64,000 nucleotides of DNA from Phycisphaerales bacterium (GTDB lineage: Bacteria; Planctomycetota; Phycisphaerae; Tepidisphaerales; Tepidisphaeraceae). Location: the NCBI GenBank assembly GCA_020853095.1, contig JADYZN010000033.1, positions 1-64,000 of the forward strand, given 5' to 3'. Each line of letters opens with the position of its first letter. Position 1 is the stretch's first letter. The translations under genes and the position numbers were made by a program. Of this stretch, positions 25,644 to 34,810 are shown one piece after another. The notes under the pieces were generated by a model, which worked only from the letters and a program-made list of their open reading frames with translations, was not told where the DNA came from and did not search any database.

Positions 25644-27200
25644 CTACAGTTGGGACCTCGCGATTGCATCCGACTTGGCGAACAGGTCACCCTCCGGCGT
25701 ATTGGTTGCCACGGCGGTACTGGGCAAAATCAGGCTGACCAGATACCCGACGATGACACAGACGCCCATGCCGACGACGTAATACCACATGAAGTGAATT
25801 TGCGTTTCCCACATCACAAACGCCGTGGCCATCGTGCCGGCGACGGCGCCGACGATGGTTCCGGTGGAATTGGCCCGCCTGGTGAACAACCCCAGGAAAA
25901 AGATGCCGCCCAGCCCCCCGCCCACCAGGCCGGCCAGTATCTGGGTCTGTTCGATGATCATCCCCAGCCGGTCCACGTAACAGGCCAGCAGCGTGCCCAA
26001 TCCACCCCAGAAGATCGTGAGCCATCGCGAAAGGGCCACGTCCGATCGCCCGGATGCGGGGCGGGATTTGCGGAATCGCTGATAAAAATCGGTCACGGTG
26101 GCGGTGCAGAGCGAGTTGAGGACCGAACTGACGGTGCTGAGCGTGGCGGCGACGATGGCCGCGATCACCAGGCCTTTGAGGCCGGTGGGAAGCTGGGTGC
26201 TGACGAAAAAGGGGAGGACTTTGTCGCCGTTGGCGCGGATTTCATCGGGGATCGGATTCCGGCCGGTTCCGTAAAATCCAAAGAGCAGGATGCCCAGAAC
26301 GTACAACAGCACGACCGTGGGCAACGCCACCAGCGTGGACATGACGTAACTTTTGGCGACGGCTTTGCTGCCGCCGGCGGCGAAATAACGTTGCATCATC
26401 ACTTGGTCTGAAAACGTGCTGCCCAGGCCGGCCATGGCCATGCAGACGATGATGGACCAGGTGGTCAGTTCCTTGAGATTGAAGGAAAAATCCCAAAGCC
26501 GGGTTCGGCCGGCGTGATCGGCGATTTTCCAGTATTCGGCCGCCCCGCCGTGTCCCTGGCTGTCGGGGACCAGCAGCACGAACAGGATGACGCCGATGCC
26601 CAGCATCATGATGACGAATTGAATCGCATCCGACCACATGACGGCCTTCATGCCCCCCATCATGGTCAGGGCGGTGGCGATGCACCCCATCAGCAGGATC
26701 GACGGCAGCAGAGGCATGCCGACCGAGGTGCTCAACAGCAGCGCGGGCGTATAAATCACCACGCCGACGTAGATGAATTTGGTCCCCAAAAACAGGGCGC
26801 TGGCGATCAGCCGCAGGGCGACCGAAAAGCGATGTTCGAGATATTCGTAGACGGTGGTGATGCGAAGCCGTACCAGGAACGGCAGCACCAAAAGGATGAT
26901 CGGAAGCGTCAGCAAACTGGCCGGCGCGGTCATCAGCATCCGGCTGTCGTTGGAAAAGGCGTATCCCGGAGCGCCGATGAGGGAGACGCCGCTGAAAGCC
27001 GTGGCCACCGCCGCGAACGTCACCAGCAGCCAGTGCATCGACCGGCCGCCCATGAGGAATTCCTCCTCGTTTTCCTGCCCGCGCGAAAACCAGACCCCGA
27101 TGCTCACCATGCCCAGCATGTAGACGCCCAGGATCGCGTAATCCAGGATGCTCAGGTGGGTGTTTTGCTGGGCCAGGATGATGGGGCTGATCATGGGCAT
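25644..27200 (-). CDS. Sodium:solute symporter (SSS family)
   Basis: 518 aa with about 13 hydrophobic segments. SSS/SGLT features: DYAILGVYMLGMVSIGVWFS in TM1, GGRSMHWLLVTFAAVATAFSG (Na+-site region of TM2), YEYLEHRFSVALRLIASALF, GGMKAVMWSDAIQFVIMM and LVIAAIVAATLSTVSSVLNS (TM8-like, with Ser/Thr for Na2 site). It probably imports a sugar acid, sialic acid or another monomer released by the cassette enzymes; the adjacent sialidase makes an acidic sugar plausible but this is inference. Located between the sialidase-cupin gene and the unrecognised enzyme. Confidence 0.93.
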   Translation of the reverse strand: MPMISPIILAQQNTHLSILDYAILGVYMLGMVSIGVWFSRGQENEEEFLMGGRSMHWLLVTFAAVATAFSGVSLIGAPGYAFSNDSRMLMTAPASLLTLPIILLVLPFLVRLRITTVYEYLEHRFSVALRLIASALFLGTKFIYVGVVIYTPALLLSTSVGMPLLPSILLMGCIATALTMMGGMKAVMWSDAIQFVIMMLGIGVILFVLLVPDSQGHGGAAEYWKIADHAGRTRLWDFSFNLKELTTWSIIVCMAMAGLGSTFSDQVMMQRYFAAGGSKAVAKSYVMSTLVALPTVVLLYVLGILLFGFYGTGRNPIPDEIRANGDKVLPFFVSTQLPTGLKGLVIAAIVAATLSTVSSVLNSLCTATVTDFYQRFRKSRPASGRSDVALSRWLTIFWGGLGTLLACYVDRLGMIIEQTQILAGLVGGGLGGIFFLGLFTRRANSTGTIVGAVAGTMATAFVMWETQIHFMWYYVVGMGVCVIVGYLVSLILPSTAVATNTPEGDLFAKSDAIARSQL

Positions 27201-27240
27201 ACCGTTGAATGTCGTCGTCGGGCAAACAGGCTCAATCCAG

Positions 27241-28818
27241 TTATTTTGATTCCGCTCGCTTGATCATCAGCACTTCCACAAAACCATCGGGGCAGGTGAT
27301 GCGGTGTACGGTGCCGCGCGGGACAAAAACCACGTCCCCCGGTCCCACGACATATTCCCTGGCTCCCTTTTGTTCGTGGCCGGCCTGATTTCCCGGCGAA
27401 TAGGTCCAGGTGTCGTGCAACGTCCCGCCCAGATGAAACGTGGCGCCGCCGTCGAGGATGTAGAAAATGTCATCCTCGTTCTGATGGACCTCCGCATCAT
27501 TGCTGGTGCGGTTCTCGATTCGCTGCGGCGTCATCTGCAATCCCCTGCCGGCCGAGGCATCAACCAGCGCCGGGGCCGCCGTCGGCCCGCTGATGATCTG
27601 CGCCCGCAGAATCGCGCCGATCTGCGACATCGGAAAGACCTGTTCCGACCCGGCGAGGGTGTTATTTTTGGGGTTGCTGATCAGATGCCCCATCAACCCA
27701 TAAGTGTCCCGCCCCGGCGCGGCCGGCGGGCTGTGGATGTTGTGAACGTGCGAGAGGACGTAGACATTCCCATCGGGCAGTTCCACGATCGCCGGATACC
27801 CCGTATGCCCCTCGCCCGGTTGCCACGACTGGTCCACTTTGGGCCGATCCCATCGCTGATTGGGTAGCGCCGGAACCCCTTCGGGGGCCTGCAACGAAAA
27901 CAAATATCGCCAGTTGTTGCCCGCATCGTGGCTTTGATAAATGTTCAGCCCCACCCGCCCCGCATCGCGAATGGCGATGATCAGACTCCCATCGGCCATC
28001 AACTGCAGCGCCGGCGAACCACCCAGAATCGCCAGCGGCAGCGGCTTGGACCAGGTGCGGCCGTTGTCTTTGGATTCAATGCGATAAAACAGGTCGTTCA
28101 CGTCATTTCGCGCGATCGCGACGATCGACCCATCCTTCAAAACCTCGTAGGCGGTTTCATTGAACCACAAATGCTGTTTGACGCCCTCGGGCGGATCCTG
28201 CCAGACGACGCGGAAATCGCTCCAGGTTTTGCCGCTGTCGCGCGTCTGCCAATAACCGTTGCCGACGTTCTGGATAAACCCCGGCATGATGATCGACCCA
28301 TCCGCCAGTTTCACCATCGGTCCATACGGGGCGGCCAGTTCGCCCTTGGGAAACCTGACCGAGCTGATCTTGTTGAACGTTTTGGCGTTGTCGGTGCTTT
28401 GCAGAATGTCCAGCCGGGTGGTTTGATGTTTGCTCAACTGTCCGCCGGGCATGTAAATGTCAGTGCGGGCGGCCAGCAGATGGCCGTTGTCCAGCTTGAA
28501 CAGGTCATAAACCGCCGTGCCGGTCTCGCTCGGATCGTCCGCGCCGATCTTCAGATAGACATCCGACCAGGTTTTGCCCCCGTCGGAGGAACGGATGAAC
28601 AACGACTCGGCCCCTGGCTGCACATCGCCATGATTGGCGAAAACGACGATGATGTCCCCGTTGGCCGCCACCACCGCATCGGGACATTCGGCCGTCCCCT
28701 TGGCGTAAATGTTGTCGGCTCGAATAACCTTGATCTCGTCGGCCAGAGTCCGCTCGACGCCGATTCCCGTCAAGACCATCCCCATCGCCATCAGCCATGT
28801 GATTGCCAGGTGCTTCAT
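27241..28818 (-). CDS. Secreted exo-sialidase-like six-bladed propeller with C-terminal cupin domain
   Basis: 525 aa from ATG 28818 (MKHLAITWLMAMGMVL), giving a signal peptide ending near LADE; the longer frame runs into the pseudopilin gene. Residues ~30-400 are sialidase/BNR-like with repeated Asp-boxes: SSDGGKTW, STDNAKTF, TRDSGKTW, SKDNGRTW, SHDAGNNW. Residues ~430-525 are a cupin: EVHQNEDDIFYILDGGATF, later HEQKGAREYVVGPGDVVFVP and RGTVHRI, with the usual His/Glu/His metal ligands. The fusion suggests that a released sugar or a lactone is further handled by the cupin. The specificity is not certain: many planctomycete BNR proteins are not true sialidases. Confidence 0.82.
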   Translation of the reverse strand: MKHLAITWLMAMGMVLTGIGVERTLADEIKVIRADNIYAKGTAECPDAVVAANGDIIVVFANHGDVQPGAESLFIRSSDGGKTWSDVYLKIGADDPSETGTAVYDLFKLDNGHLLAARTDIYMPGGQLSKHQTTRLDILQSTDNAKTFNKISSVRFPKGELAAPYGPMVKLADGSIIMPGFIQNVGNGYWQTRDSGKTWSDFRVVWQDPPEGVKQHLWFNETAYEVLKDGSIVAIARNDVNDLFYRIESKDNGRTWSKPLPLAILGGSPALQLMADGSLIIAIRDAGRVGLNIYQSHDAGNNWRYLFSLQAPEGVPALPNQRWDRPKVDQSWQPGEGHTGYPAIVELPDGNVYVLSHVHNIHSPPAAPGRDTYGLMGHLISNPKNNTLAGSEQVFPMSQIGAILRAQIISGPTAAPALVDASAGRGLQMTPQRIENRTSNDAEVHQNEDDIFYILDGGATFHLGGTLHDTWTYSPGNQAGHEQKGAREYVVGPGDVVFVPRGTVHRITCPDGFVEVLMIKRAESK

Positions 28819-28846
28819 AAGTTGTTTCTCGCTTGATGTTTGCGGG

Positions 28847-29575
28847 CTATTTTCCCGAATTCCAGATGTTATTGGTGTTGTTTTCCCATTCCGTAATCGG
28901 GACGGCGACGACGTGGCCGTCGGCGAAGAGGAAATTGGCGGTTTTGCCAGGATGACGGGGGTCAAGACGGTTGTATTTGGCTTCCCAACCGACGCTGGCG
29001 TTGGTGTCGTTGACCCCATTGCCATCGAAGTCTGAATTGAACGTCCAGACTTCGGGCGAATAGACCAACAGACCCACCGCATCGGCCGCCAGAAAAGTGT
29101 CGGCCTTCAACCGGGTCAGCTTCTTGGTTCCCGGTGCCCACCAAGGCTTGGTGTCATCCGCCAGATCATACGAAAAGACCCGGCAATAATTCACCCCGTA
29201 GGTGTTGAGGATAGTGCCCGGATTATCGGCCGTTCCTCGAACCATGACTTCGCAGCGCATGTAATCGCGCCCCGGTTCCTGGCCGGTGGAACGATTCAAA
29301 TAGGGATGAATCAACGATGCCCAGGGGGTAAAATTGGTATCAGGCCCCAACGAGGGCAGCATCTCGTGATTGGCCTGCGCATACATCGTAAACGCAAGGC
29401 CGATCTGACGAAGATTGCTGGAACAGGAGACCGCCTGCGCTGATTGCCTGGCCCGCGTCAGCGCCGGCATCAGGATCGAGATCAAAAGCGCTATGATGCC
29501 GATCACCACAAGCAGTTCCACCAGGGTGAAACCATGACCGGAACGCGATGGATGGGAACCCGTCAAGTTGTTCAT
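28847..29575 (-). CDS. Prepilin-type pseudopilin with H-X9-DG-like C-terminus (cassette B)
   Basis: 242 aa from ATG 29575 ([18 protein letters not shown]), placed seven bases after AAGGAG. Class III prepilin signal [20 protein letters not shown] with Glu at +5 after the cleavable Gly-Phe, followed by the hydrophobic helix. The C-terminus has [16 protein letters not shown], His-X10-Asp-Gly, the family C-terminal signature. It sits 28 bases before the sialidase gene and after the PEP-CTERM gene. Confidence 0.9.
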   Translation of the reverse strand: MNNLTGSHPSRSGHGFTLVELLVVIGIIALLISILMPALTRARQSAQAVSCSSNLRQIGLAFTMYAQANHEMLPSLGPDTNFTPWASLIHPYLNRSTGQEPGRDYMRCEVMVRGTADNPGTILNTYGVNYCRVFSYDLADDTKPWWAPGTKKLTRLKADTFLAADAVGLLVYSPEVWTFNSDFDGNGVNDTNASVGWEAKYNRLDPRHPGKTANFLFADGHVVAVPITEWENNTNNIWNSGK

Positions 29576-29592
29576 GTTCGTTCTCCTTAACT

Positions 29593-29624
29593 GGCCCATC
29601 AGCGCGGTGGCGCGCCGATGGGCC
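29593..29624 (-). promoter_or_regulatory. GC-rich hairpin after PEP-CTERM gene B
   Basis: GGCCCATC (29593-29600) pairs with GATGGGCC (29617-29624), extended internally by GCGCG/CGCGC with one mismatch. It starts 29 bases after the PEP-CTERM stop and ends 17 bases before the pseudopilin start, overlapping no coding sequence. No U-tract follows on the minus strand. Same position as the hairpins of cassettes A, C and D, but different sequence. Confidence 0.55.
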
Positions 29625-29653
29625 GAAGATTCAACAACAATCCCTTACTTCCT

Positions 29654-30469
29654 TTACCTCGACTCTTTGCGCCGACGAAGCATCAATCCCGACCCGGCCA
29701 GCAGCAGTCCCATCGCCGTCGAAGGCTCAGGAACGGGAGCCGGAGAGTAGGCGCCTTCGGTGGTCCAGCGCAGATAGTCGATGTCGATGTTCACTTCTGG
29801 GGCACCGGAAACGTAATCGCCAAAGGCCAGCAATGGGCCGGAATAATCCGTATTTTGCGCAAACGTTCCGATTTCAACACCATCGCGCCATACTTTATAT
29901 ATCTGCCCGGCACTGGAACCATCGGGAGTATAGGATGCGATCCGGAACGTATGCCATGTGTCGCTGTTGTCGGTCGTGGAGACGGACGAGAGATCACCGG
30001 ATACCTTGTTGTTCCAGAATTGGAACAGTCCGGATGAGTTGGGATCTTCAAACCGGAAGGCCGCACCGTAAGTTCCACTGTTGGCGGCCCGGACAATCGC
30101 CCGGAACTCGGCGGTGAAACCGCCTACATAATTAGGATCCCAGCTTGTGCTGGTACCACCGGTGATCCCATACCAATACGCATCATTCGCTGTCGAGTTC
30201 GTATCGGTGTCAATCCGAAGGTAATCAACTCCACTGTTGGTTCCAAGCCCAATGGTGCTGGTGTCGATCCCGCCGGAAGCGGTCAATACAAACCCCAGCG
30301 ATGAATAGGAAGGATCGGTGGGCAGGGCATCGCCTTCATATTTATACGTAAACAAGCTCGAATCCAATGAACCATCCAGGCCGGTTAACGATGGGGCCGC
30401 CATCGCCGATCCCGCCAGACCCGTCCCCGCCACCACCGCCGCCAGAACCGTACTTTTCCAATTCCGCAT
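29654..30469 (-). CDS. PEP-CTERM sorting domain protein, beta-sandwich type (cassette B)
   Basis: 271 aa from ATG 30469, five bases after GGAGG; the longer frame has no ribosome site. Signal peptide ends AGSAMAAPS. The middle is beta-rich with many Ser/Thr/Asn, containing FTAEFRAIVRAANSGTYGAAFRFEDPN and WHTFRIASYTPDGSSAGQIYKVWRDGVEIG, a concanavalin-like layout. C-terminus PVPEPSTAMGLLLAGSGLMLRRRKESR is the exosortase signal. Surface exposure is expected. It follows the LacI gene by 64 bases and precedes the pseudopilin. Confidence 0.87.
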   Translation of the reverse strand: MRNWKSTVLAAVVAGTGLAGSAMAAPSLTGLDGSLDSSLFTYKYEGDALPTDPSYSSLGFVLTASGGIDTSTIGLGTNSGVDYLRIDTDTNSTANDAYWYGITGGTSTSWDPNYVGGFTAEFRAIVRAANSGTYGAAFRFEDPNSSGLFQFWNNKVSGDLSSVSTTDNSDTWHTFRIASYTPDGSSAGQIYKVWRDGVEIGTFAQNTDYSGPLLAFGDYVSGAPEVNIDIDYLRWTTEGAYSPAPVPEPSTAMGLLLAGSGLMLRRRKESR

Positions 30470-30533
30470 GGGAACCTCCAAAATGAAATGAACAGGACAC
30501 AAAAAAATGACCCGCGCCACACGGCGAGGGAGA

Positions 30534-31610
30534 CTATTGTTTGGGTTGTTTGGTAACGTCCGTCACCGCGTCAAAATCGTGCAGCGTGGCGGCATAAGTG
30601 AACTGCGCCTGCCGCGAAAACCGGTGTTTTTGCTCAATGCCATCCAGCGCCAATTCCACCATCAGGCGGGAAATTTCCTGAAATCGTTCGCACGTGAACG
30701 TCGGCAGCGGCTCAACGTGTTCCCAGGCGGGAATCGCCCCCATCGTCACCACCGTCAGGTCCTGCCCGACCACGTATCCCATCCGCGTCAGCGCCGCGTA
30801 GGTTCCGCTGACGCCATCGGCCCCATCCTGAATCAGGCAGACTCCTTTTTCGATCCGATGGTTCGACAAATACGCCATCATCGCATCGTATCGGGCCTTG
30901 GCCCCCCGTTCGGGCGTGCGGATCATCGCATGGTCAAAATCCATCGGCACGCCCATCGCCTGTGATGTGTCGCGGATGGCGCGTTCTTCGTGATCCGCCA
31001 ACAGCCGGCCATGATTGCGCAACTGTGGCCGCGTGGGGTCATCCTCGGCGATGAACATGAACTTGCGCCAACCGCGCCCGATGACGTGCCGCAACAATTC
31101 GCAAATCCCCTCGTAATAATCGACCAAGACGCACGGGAAATTGGGCCTTGGCAATTTTGGATCGGTCATCCGAACCACCAGCGGATAACCGGCCAGCCGG
31201 GCGGACAAATCCGCCCCATCGTCGGCCGGCTGATAATCCAGAACGATCATCCCGTCGACGTGGACCCGCCCCAGATTCAGCGAGGATTCTTCAAACAATG
31301 ACCGCCGACCCACCGCCAGCGGCACGGCGTGATACCCCGCCTGGTCGCAGGCTTCGCTGATCAGATTGAAATAATAGTTATAGGGATAACAGTCGAGATA
31401 GCTCAGGACCACGCCGATGCACATGGTTTTGCCCCTGGCCAGATGGGTTGCCGACAAATTGGGCCGATAGCCGATGCTCGCCGCCACCTCGCGAATCTGT
31501 CGAACCCGCTGGGGCGACAACTTGCCGGCCGTCCGGTCGCTCAGTGCCAGCGACACGGCCGACGGATCCACCCCCACCTTGGCCGCGATGTCCTTTAACG
31601 TCACCCGCAC
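30534..31610 (-). CDS. LacI-family transcriptional regulator (cassette B), GTG start
   Basis: 358 aa from GTG 31610 (VRVTLKDIAAKVGV), preceded by AGGAG at ~9 bases. The open frame extends upstream to 31688, but a longer start would place the operator palindrome inside the gene. HTH: LKDIAAKVGVDPSAVSLALSD. Sensor domain: TMCIGVVLSYLDCYPYNYYF near residue 60, HVDGMIVLDYQPADD, and DLTVVTMGAIPAWEHV. It heads the minus-strand cassette and is divergent from an esterase, so it is probably an autoregulated local repressor. Confidence 0.88.
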   Translation of the reverse strand: MRVTLKDIAAKVGVDPSAVSLALSDRTAGKLSPQRVRQIREVAASIGYRPNLSATHLARGKTMCIGVVLSYLDCYPYNYYFNLISEACDQAGYHAVPLAVGRRSLFEESSLNLGRVHVDGMIVLDYQPADDGADLSARLAGYPLVVRMTDPKLPRPNFPCVLVDYYEGICELLRHVIGRGWRKFMFIAEDDPTRPQLRNHGRLLADHEERAIRDTSQAMGVPMDFDHAMIRTPERGAKARYDAMMAYLSNHRIEKGVCLIQDGADGVSGTYAALTRMGYVVGQDLTVVTMGAIPAWEHVEPLPTFTCERFQEISRLMVELALDGIEQKHRFSRQAQFTYAATLHDFDAVTDVTKQPKQ

Positions 31611-31664
31611 TTGGAAAGTCTCCTGATGCCTGGGATCGGACAATTCAACCGCATGAACCATTAG

Positions 31665-31678
31665 TTCAAGCGCTTGAA
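31665..31678. promoter_or_regulatory. Perfect LacI-type operator palindrome
   Basis: TTCAAGCGCTTGAA is a perfect 14-base palindrome with central CG, the classic LacI/GalR half-site arrangement. It lies 55 bases upstream of the GTG start of the LacI gene, immediately downstream of the predicted minus-strand -10, where bound repressor would block transcription start. Only one copy is seen in the window. Confidence 0.7.
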
Positions 31679-31726
31679 TTATGACCAATAAAATACGATT
31701 GTCAAGAAAAATATTTCAACTATTTT
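31678..31726. promoter_or_regulatory. Divergent promoter pair sharing one -35 element (cassette B)
   Basis: Minus: TTGACA (31705-31700), 16-base spacer, CATAAT (31683-31678). Plus: TTGTCA (31699-31704), 16-base spacer, TATTTT (31721-31726). Both -35 boxes use the TTGTCAA heptamer, embedded in GATTGTCAAGA, which is identical at cassette A (3518-3528). The minus start site would fall on the operator; the plus transcript leads to the esterase at 31804. Confidence 0.55.
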
Positions 31727-31803
31727 TTTTGATTTTCCTCGAACTGGACAAGCACCGACCAATCCATACGCTTAAATCAGCATACGCATTAACGAGGAAA
31801 AAA

Positions 31804-32844
31804 ATGTCCCGCAATTTGTCGATCAATCAATATTTTAATGGCCTGAGTCAACGGCACGTGCCCCGTTTTCGATTTGGCTCGCAGGGCAACACCGACTGGA
31901 AATCCTGGCATGGCAAACTATTGGAGGCGGCCAAGGCTTCGCTGTTGAAGATGCCCCGCCGCGTGCCGCTCAATCCGCAGGTATTGGTGGAATGGGAGGG
32001 GGATGGGTTGATCAAACAGCGGTTTGTGATCGATGTCGAGGAGGGATTGGCCGCCACGGGTTATCTGTTCCGTCCGAAGAACGCCTCCGGCCGGCTGCCG
32101 GCCATTTTGTGCTGTCATGGTCACGGGCCATATGGCAAGGAAGCGGTGATGGGACAGGCTTCCGATTCGGCCGTCAGCGCCAATATTCGTGAACTGAATT
32201 ATGACTACGGCCTTCAGATGGCCAAGGCGGGATTTGTCACCATCGCGATCGACTGGCGTGGCTTTGGCGAACGCGACGACCGCAAATCTCCTTTCATGCA
32301 GGATATCGCGCGCGGCCGCGACCAGTGCAACGTTCATTTTCTGATGGCGACCATGCTGGGAATGACCCTGCTGGGAATGGACATCCACGACGGCCAGCGG
32401 ACGCTGGATCACCTGTGCGAACAGCCGTTTGTCGATCCCAATCGCATCGGCGTCATGGGGCTGAGTTTCGGCGGAACGATGACGACCTGGATGAGCCTCT
32501 GCGATGACCGCATCAAGGCGACCGACATCATCTGTTACAGCGATCGCTTCGAGCAGTTCGCGATGCGACGGGCCAATTTCTGCGGCAGCCAGATGACGCC
32601 GGGATTATTCGACCTGTGCGATGTGCCGGACCTGCAAGGCCTGATCGCCCCACGCCCGCTCCTGGTTGAGATCGGCATCTCCGACAACTGCTTTTTGGCC
32701 GATGATGCGATAAGCTGTTACCGCGAGGTGGAAAAAATCTACTCCGCCGCCGGCTCACGTGAACGCCTGGAGCTGGACCTGTTCCAGGGTGGCCACGCCT
32801 GGGGCGCCAACAAGTCGGTCGATTTCTTCCGCAAGCACCTCTAA
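31804..32844 (+). CDS. Alpha/beta-hydrolase, dienelactone hydrolase/acetyl xylan esterase-like
   Basis: 346 aa from ATG 31804, after GAGG. Alpha/beta-hydrolase fold: LPAILCCHGHGPYGKEAV (oxyanion region, ~residue 97), GFVTIAIDWRGFGERDD, nucleophile elbow GLSFGGT (Ser near residue 221) and a C-terminal GGHAWGAN with the presumed catalytic His. No signal peptide, so cytoplasmic. Such enzymes deacetylate sugars or open lactones. Divergent from the cassette B regulator and sharing its control region, so it probably removes ester decorations from imported products. Confidence 0.85.
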   Translation: MSRNLSINQYFNGLSQRHVPRFRFGSQGNTDWKSWHGKLLEAAKASLLKMPRRVPLNPQVLVEWEGDGLIKQRFVIDVEEGLAATGYLFRPKNASGRLPAILCCHGHGPYGKEAVMGQASDSAVSANIRELNYDYGLQMAKAGFVTIAIDWRGFGERDDRKSPFMQDIARGRDQCNVHFLMATMLGMTLLGMDIHDGQRTLDHLCEQPFVDPNRIGVMGLSFGGTMTTWMSLCDDRIKATDIICYSDRFEQFAMRRANFCGSQMTPGLFDLCDVPDLQGLIAPRPLLVEIGISDNCFLADDAISCYREVEKIYSAAGSRERLELDLFQGGHAWGANKSVDFFRKHL

Positions 32845-33030
32845 CGGGGTGAGGTACATCACAATTACCCATGCAATGCGATGATTTTCATCCGCAGGAA
32901 TTAAAAACTGCGCCGCCCCAAAAGAATTCCATCAGGCTGGTCGATATATCTTGTGTTGCTTCAATGTACGCTTCGTAAGCAGCGGGCTTCTTAACACAAG
33001 GGATCGTCGGCAGGAGACGATCGAAGTACC

Positions 33031-33453
33031 ATGTCCCATCAAAACCCTGGCCATCGTCATGCGGACCTGACGTCAAATGCTCAACTGGCGGCAGGCGCTG
33101 CGGAACAACGTCGCGAGCGACGATTTTCCTGTGATCACAAAATAGCAATCGTCTCAACCGGTAGTTCGGACAACCAGGGTTTGCACGAAGTTGAATTGCT
33201 GGATTGTTCGGTGCATGGACTGGGGTTGTTAGTAAACAATCCGATGGAAGTGGGTTCGCAATTCATCGCCAAGCTCAAACCCGAACGTTCATTGCTGGTG
33301 CTTTACACGGTACGGCATTGCGTGCCGGTGGAACAAGGCCGATTCAAGATCGGCGCCAGCTTCGATGCGTTTTTCGGCACGCCCGCGACACACGATCCGC
33401 AGGAGATCCTCAAGATTCTGTTTGGCGATTCTTCAACGGATCACATAGGATAA
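33031..33453 (+). CDS. PilZ-domain protein
   Basis: 140 aa. Matches PilZ, the c-di-GMP-binding beta-barrel: RRERRFSCDHK near residues 27-37 gives the Arg-rich switch motif, and LLDCSVHGLGLLV gives the (D/N)xSxxG motif. The rest, VGSQFIAKLKPERSLLVLYTVRHCVPVEQGRFKIGASFD, forms the barrel strands. Usually couples c-di-GMP to motility or exopolysaccharide. Stand-alone gene; convergent with dihydroorotase (7-base gap). No clear Shine-Dalgarno. Confidence 0.78.
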   Translation: MSHQNPGHRHADLTSNAQLAAGAAEQRRERRFSCDHKIAIVSTGSSDNQGLHEVELLDCSVHGLGLLVNNPMEVGSQFIAKLKPERSLLVLYTVRHCVPVEQGRFKIGASFDAFFGTPATHDPQEILKILFGDSSTDHIG

Positions 33454-33460
33454 AAAGATA

Positions 33461-34741
33461 TCATTTGTGAGCTAAGTTCCACTTCACATCCCCACTGACG
33501 ATGGTGGCCACCGCACGGCCGGTGACCTGCCAGCCGTGAAATGGGCAATTGCGGCTTTTTCCGGCGAACTGTTCCACGTCGATGGTCCATCTGGCCTTGG
33601 GATCGATGATCGTGATATCCGCATCGGCCCTTTCGCGCAGCGTGCCTTTGTCGAGTTGAACGATTTTGGCCGGGCGGGTGCTCATTAAATCGATCAGTTG
33701 CATCCAGTTGATGTGACCCGGTTCGACCAACGCCTTGATGTACAGCGGCAAGGCGCATTCCAGCCCGATGATGCCGAACGGGGCGTACTGAAATTCCAGC
33801 TCTTTTTCCTCCGGCAGGTGCGGGGCGTGATCAGTGGCCAGGCAATCGATGGTCCCATCGCGAACCCCGTCGATGCAAGCCTTCACATCCGCGGCGGTTC
33901 GCAACGGCGGGTTCATCTTGAAATGGGTGTCGAAGGTGCGGCAGGTTTCATCGGTCAACAGCAGGTGATGGGGCGAAACTTCGGCCGTGACGTTCTGGCC
34001 AAGCCGTTTGGCCTGACGGACCAGCTCGACGCTGCCGGCGGTACTGATGTGCTGGATGTGATAGCGGCAGCCGATGGTGCGATTGAGCAGCAGGTCGCGG
34101 GCGATCATCAATTGTTCGGCCTCGGCCGGGATGGCGGGCATTCCCAGGATCGTCGAAACCGTCCCCGCGTGCATCGCCCCGCCGCTGAGGGTCGGCTCCT
34201 CGCAATGTTGCATCAGGACCGTGTCGAACATTCTGGCGTATTGCAGGGCCTTTCGCATCACCGAGGCATCCGCCACGCCCACCCCGTCGTCGCTGATGGC
34301 GATGGCGCCCCGCTCGTGCATCGAACCGATCTCGGCCAGTTCCTTGCCGGCTCGTCCCTTGGTGATGGCGCCGACCGGATAGACGTTGGCCAGGCCCACC
34401 CGCTCCGATTCGCGAAGCACAAACTCGACCTGCGCCTCGTTGTCCAGTGCGGGCTTGGTGTTGGGCATGCAGCAGGCGGTGGTGAACCCCCCCGCCACGG
34501 CGGCGGCCGATCCCGAGGCGATGGTCTCCTCCTCCTCATCGCCCGGCTCGCGAAAATGAACGTGTATGTCGATCAATCCCGGCGTGACATAACAACCGGT
34601 GGCGTCGATGGTCCGGTCGGCATCGCCGAGATTCTGCCCAATCGCGGCGATCCTGCCATCCCGCACCAGCACGTCCGCCCGTTGCTCCAGATTCCGCGAA
34701 GGATCGAGCACGGTCCCGTTTTGAATCAGCAATGAAGGCAT
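33461..34741 (-). CDS. pyrC: Dihydroorotase
   Basis: 426 aa, the usual length of class I dihydroorotases. Converts carbamoyl aspartate to dihydroorotate in pyrimidine synthesis. Amidohydrolase metal sites: DIHVHFREPG near residue 57, then CRYHIQHISTAGSVELVR and DHAPHLPEEKELEFQYAPFG with the catalytic Asp. Also GAITKGRAGKELAEIG, typical of the PyrC type. Convergent with the PilZ gene. No other pyr genes adjacent. Confidence 0.95.
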   Translation of the reverse strand: MPSLLIQNGTVLDPSRNLEQRADVLVRDGRIAAIGQNLGDADRTIDATGCYVTPGLIDIHVHFREPGDEEEETIASGSAAAVAGGFTTACCMPNTKPALDNEAQVEFVLRESERVGLANVYPVGAITKGRAGKELAEIGSMHERGAIAISDDGVGVADASVMRKALQYARMFDTVLMQHCEEPTLSGGAMHAGTVSTILGMPAIPAEAEQLMIARDLLLNRTIGCRYHIQHISTAGSVELVRQAKRLGQNVTAEVSPHHLLLTDETCRTFDTHFKMNPPLRTAADVKACIDGVRDGTIDCLATDHAPHLPEEKELEFQYAPFGIIGLECALPLYIKALVEPGHINWMQLIDLMSTRPAKIVQLDKGTLRERADADITIIDPKARWTIDVEQFAGKSRNCPFHGWQVTGRAVATIVSGDVKWNLAHK

Positions 34742-34810
34742 GGACAGGGATCATCCGCCAACAAGGGGGCGGTGTAAAGCCGCCGGCGGTGTCCTTTCCG
34801 CCAACAAGGA

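Noticed and set aside
31611-31688. Longer ATG start for the LacI gene of cassette B
   Set aside because: It would put the perfect operator palindrome inside the coding region and adds residues not typical of LacI N-termini; GTG 31610 has AGGAG.
32888-33157. 89-aa minus-strand open frame before the PilZ gene
   Set aside because: Overlaps the PilZ start and has no domain or convincing ribosome site. The PilZ motifs support the other strand.
34741-34810. Repeated CCGCCAACAAGG near dihydroorotase start
   Set aside because: Two short imperfect copies only, no palindrome or promoter-like arrangement to support a function.
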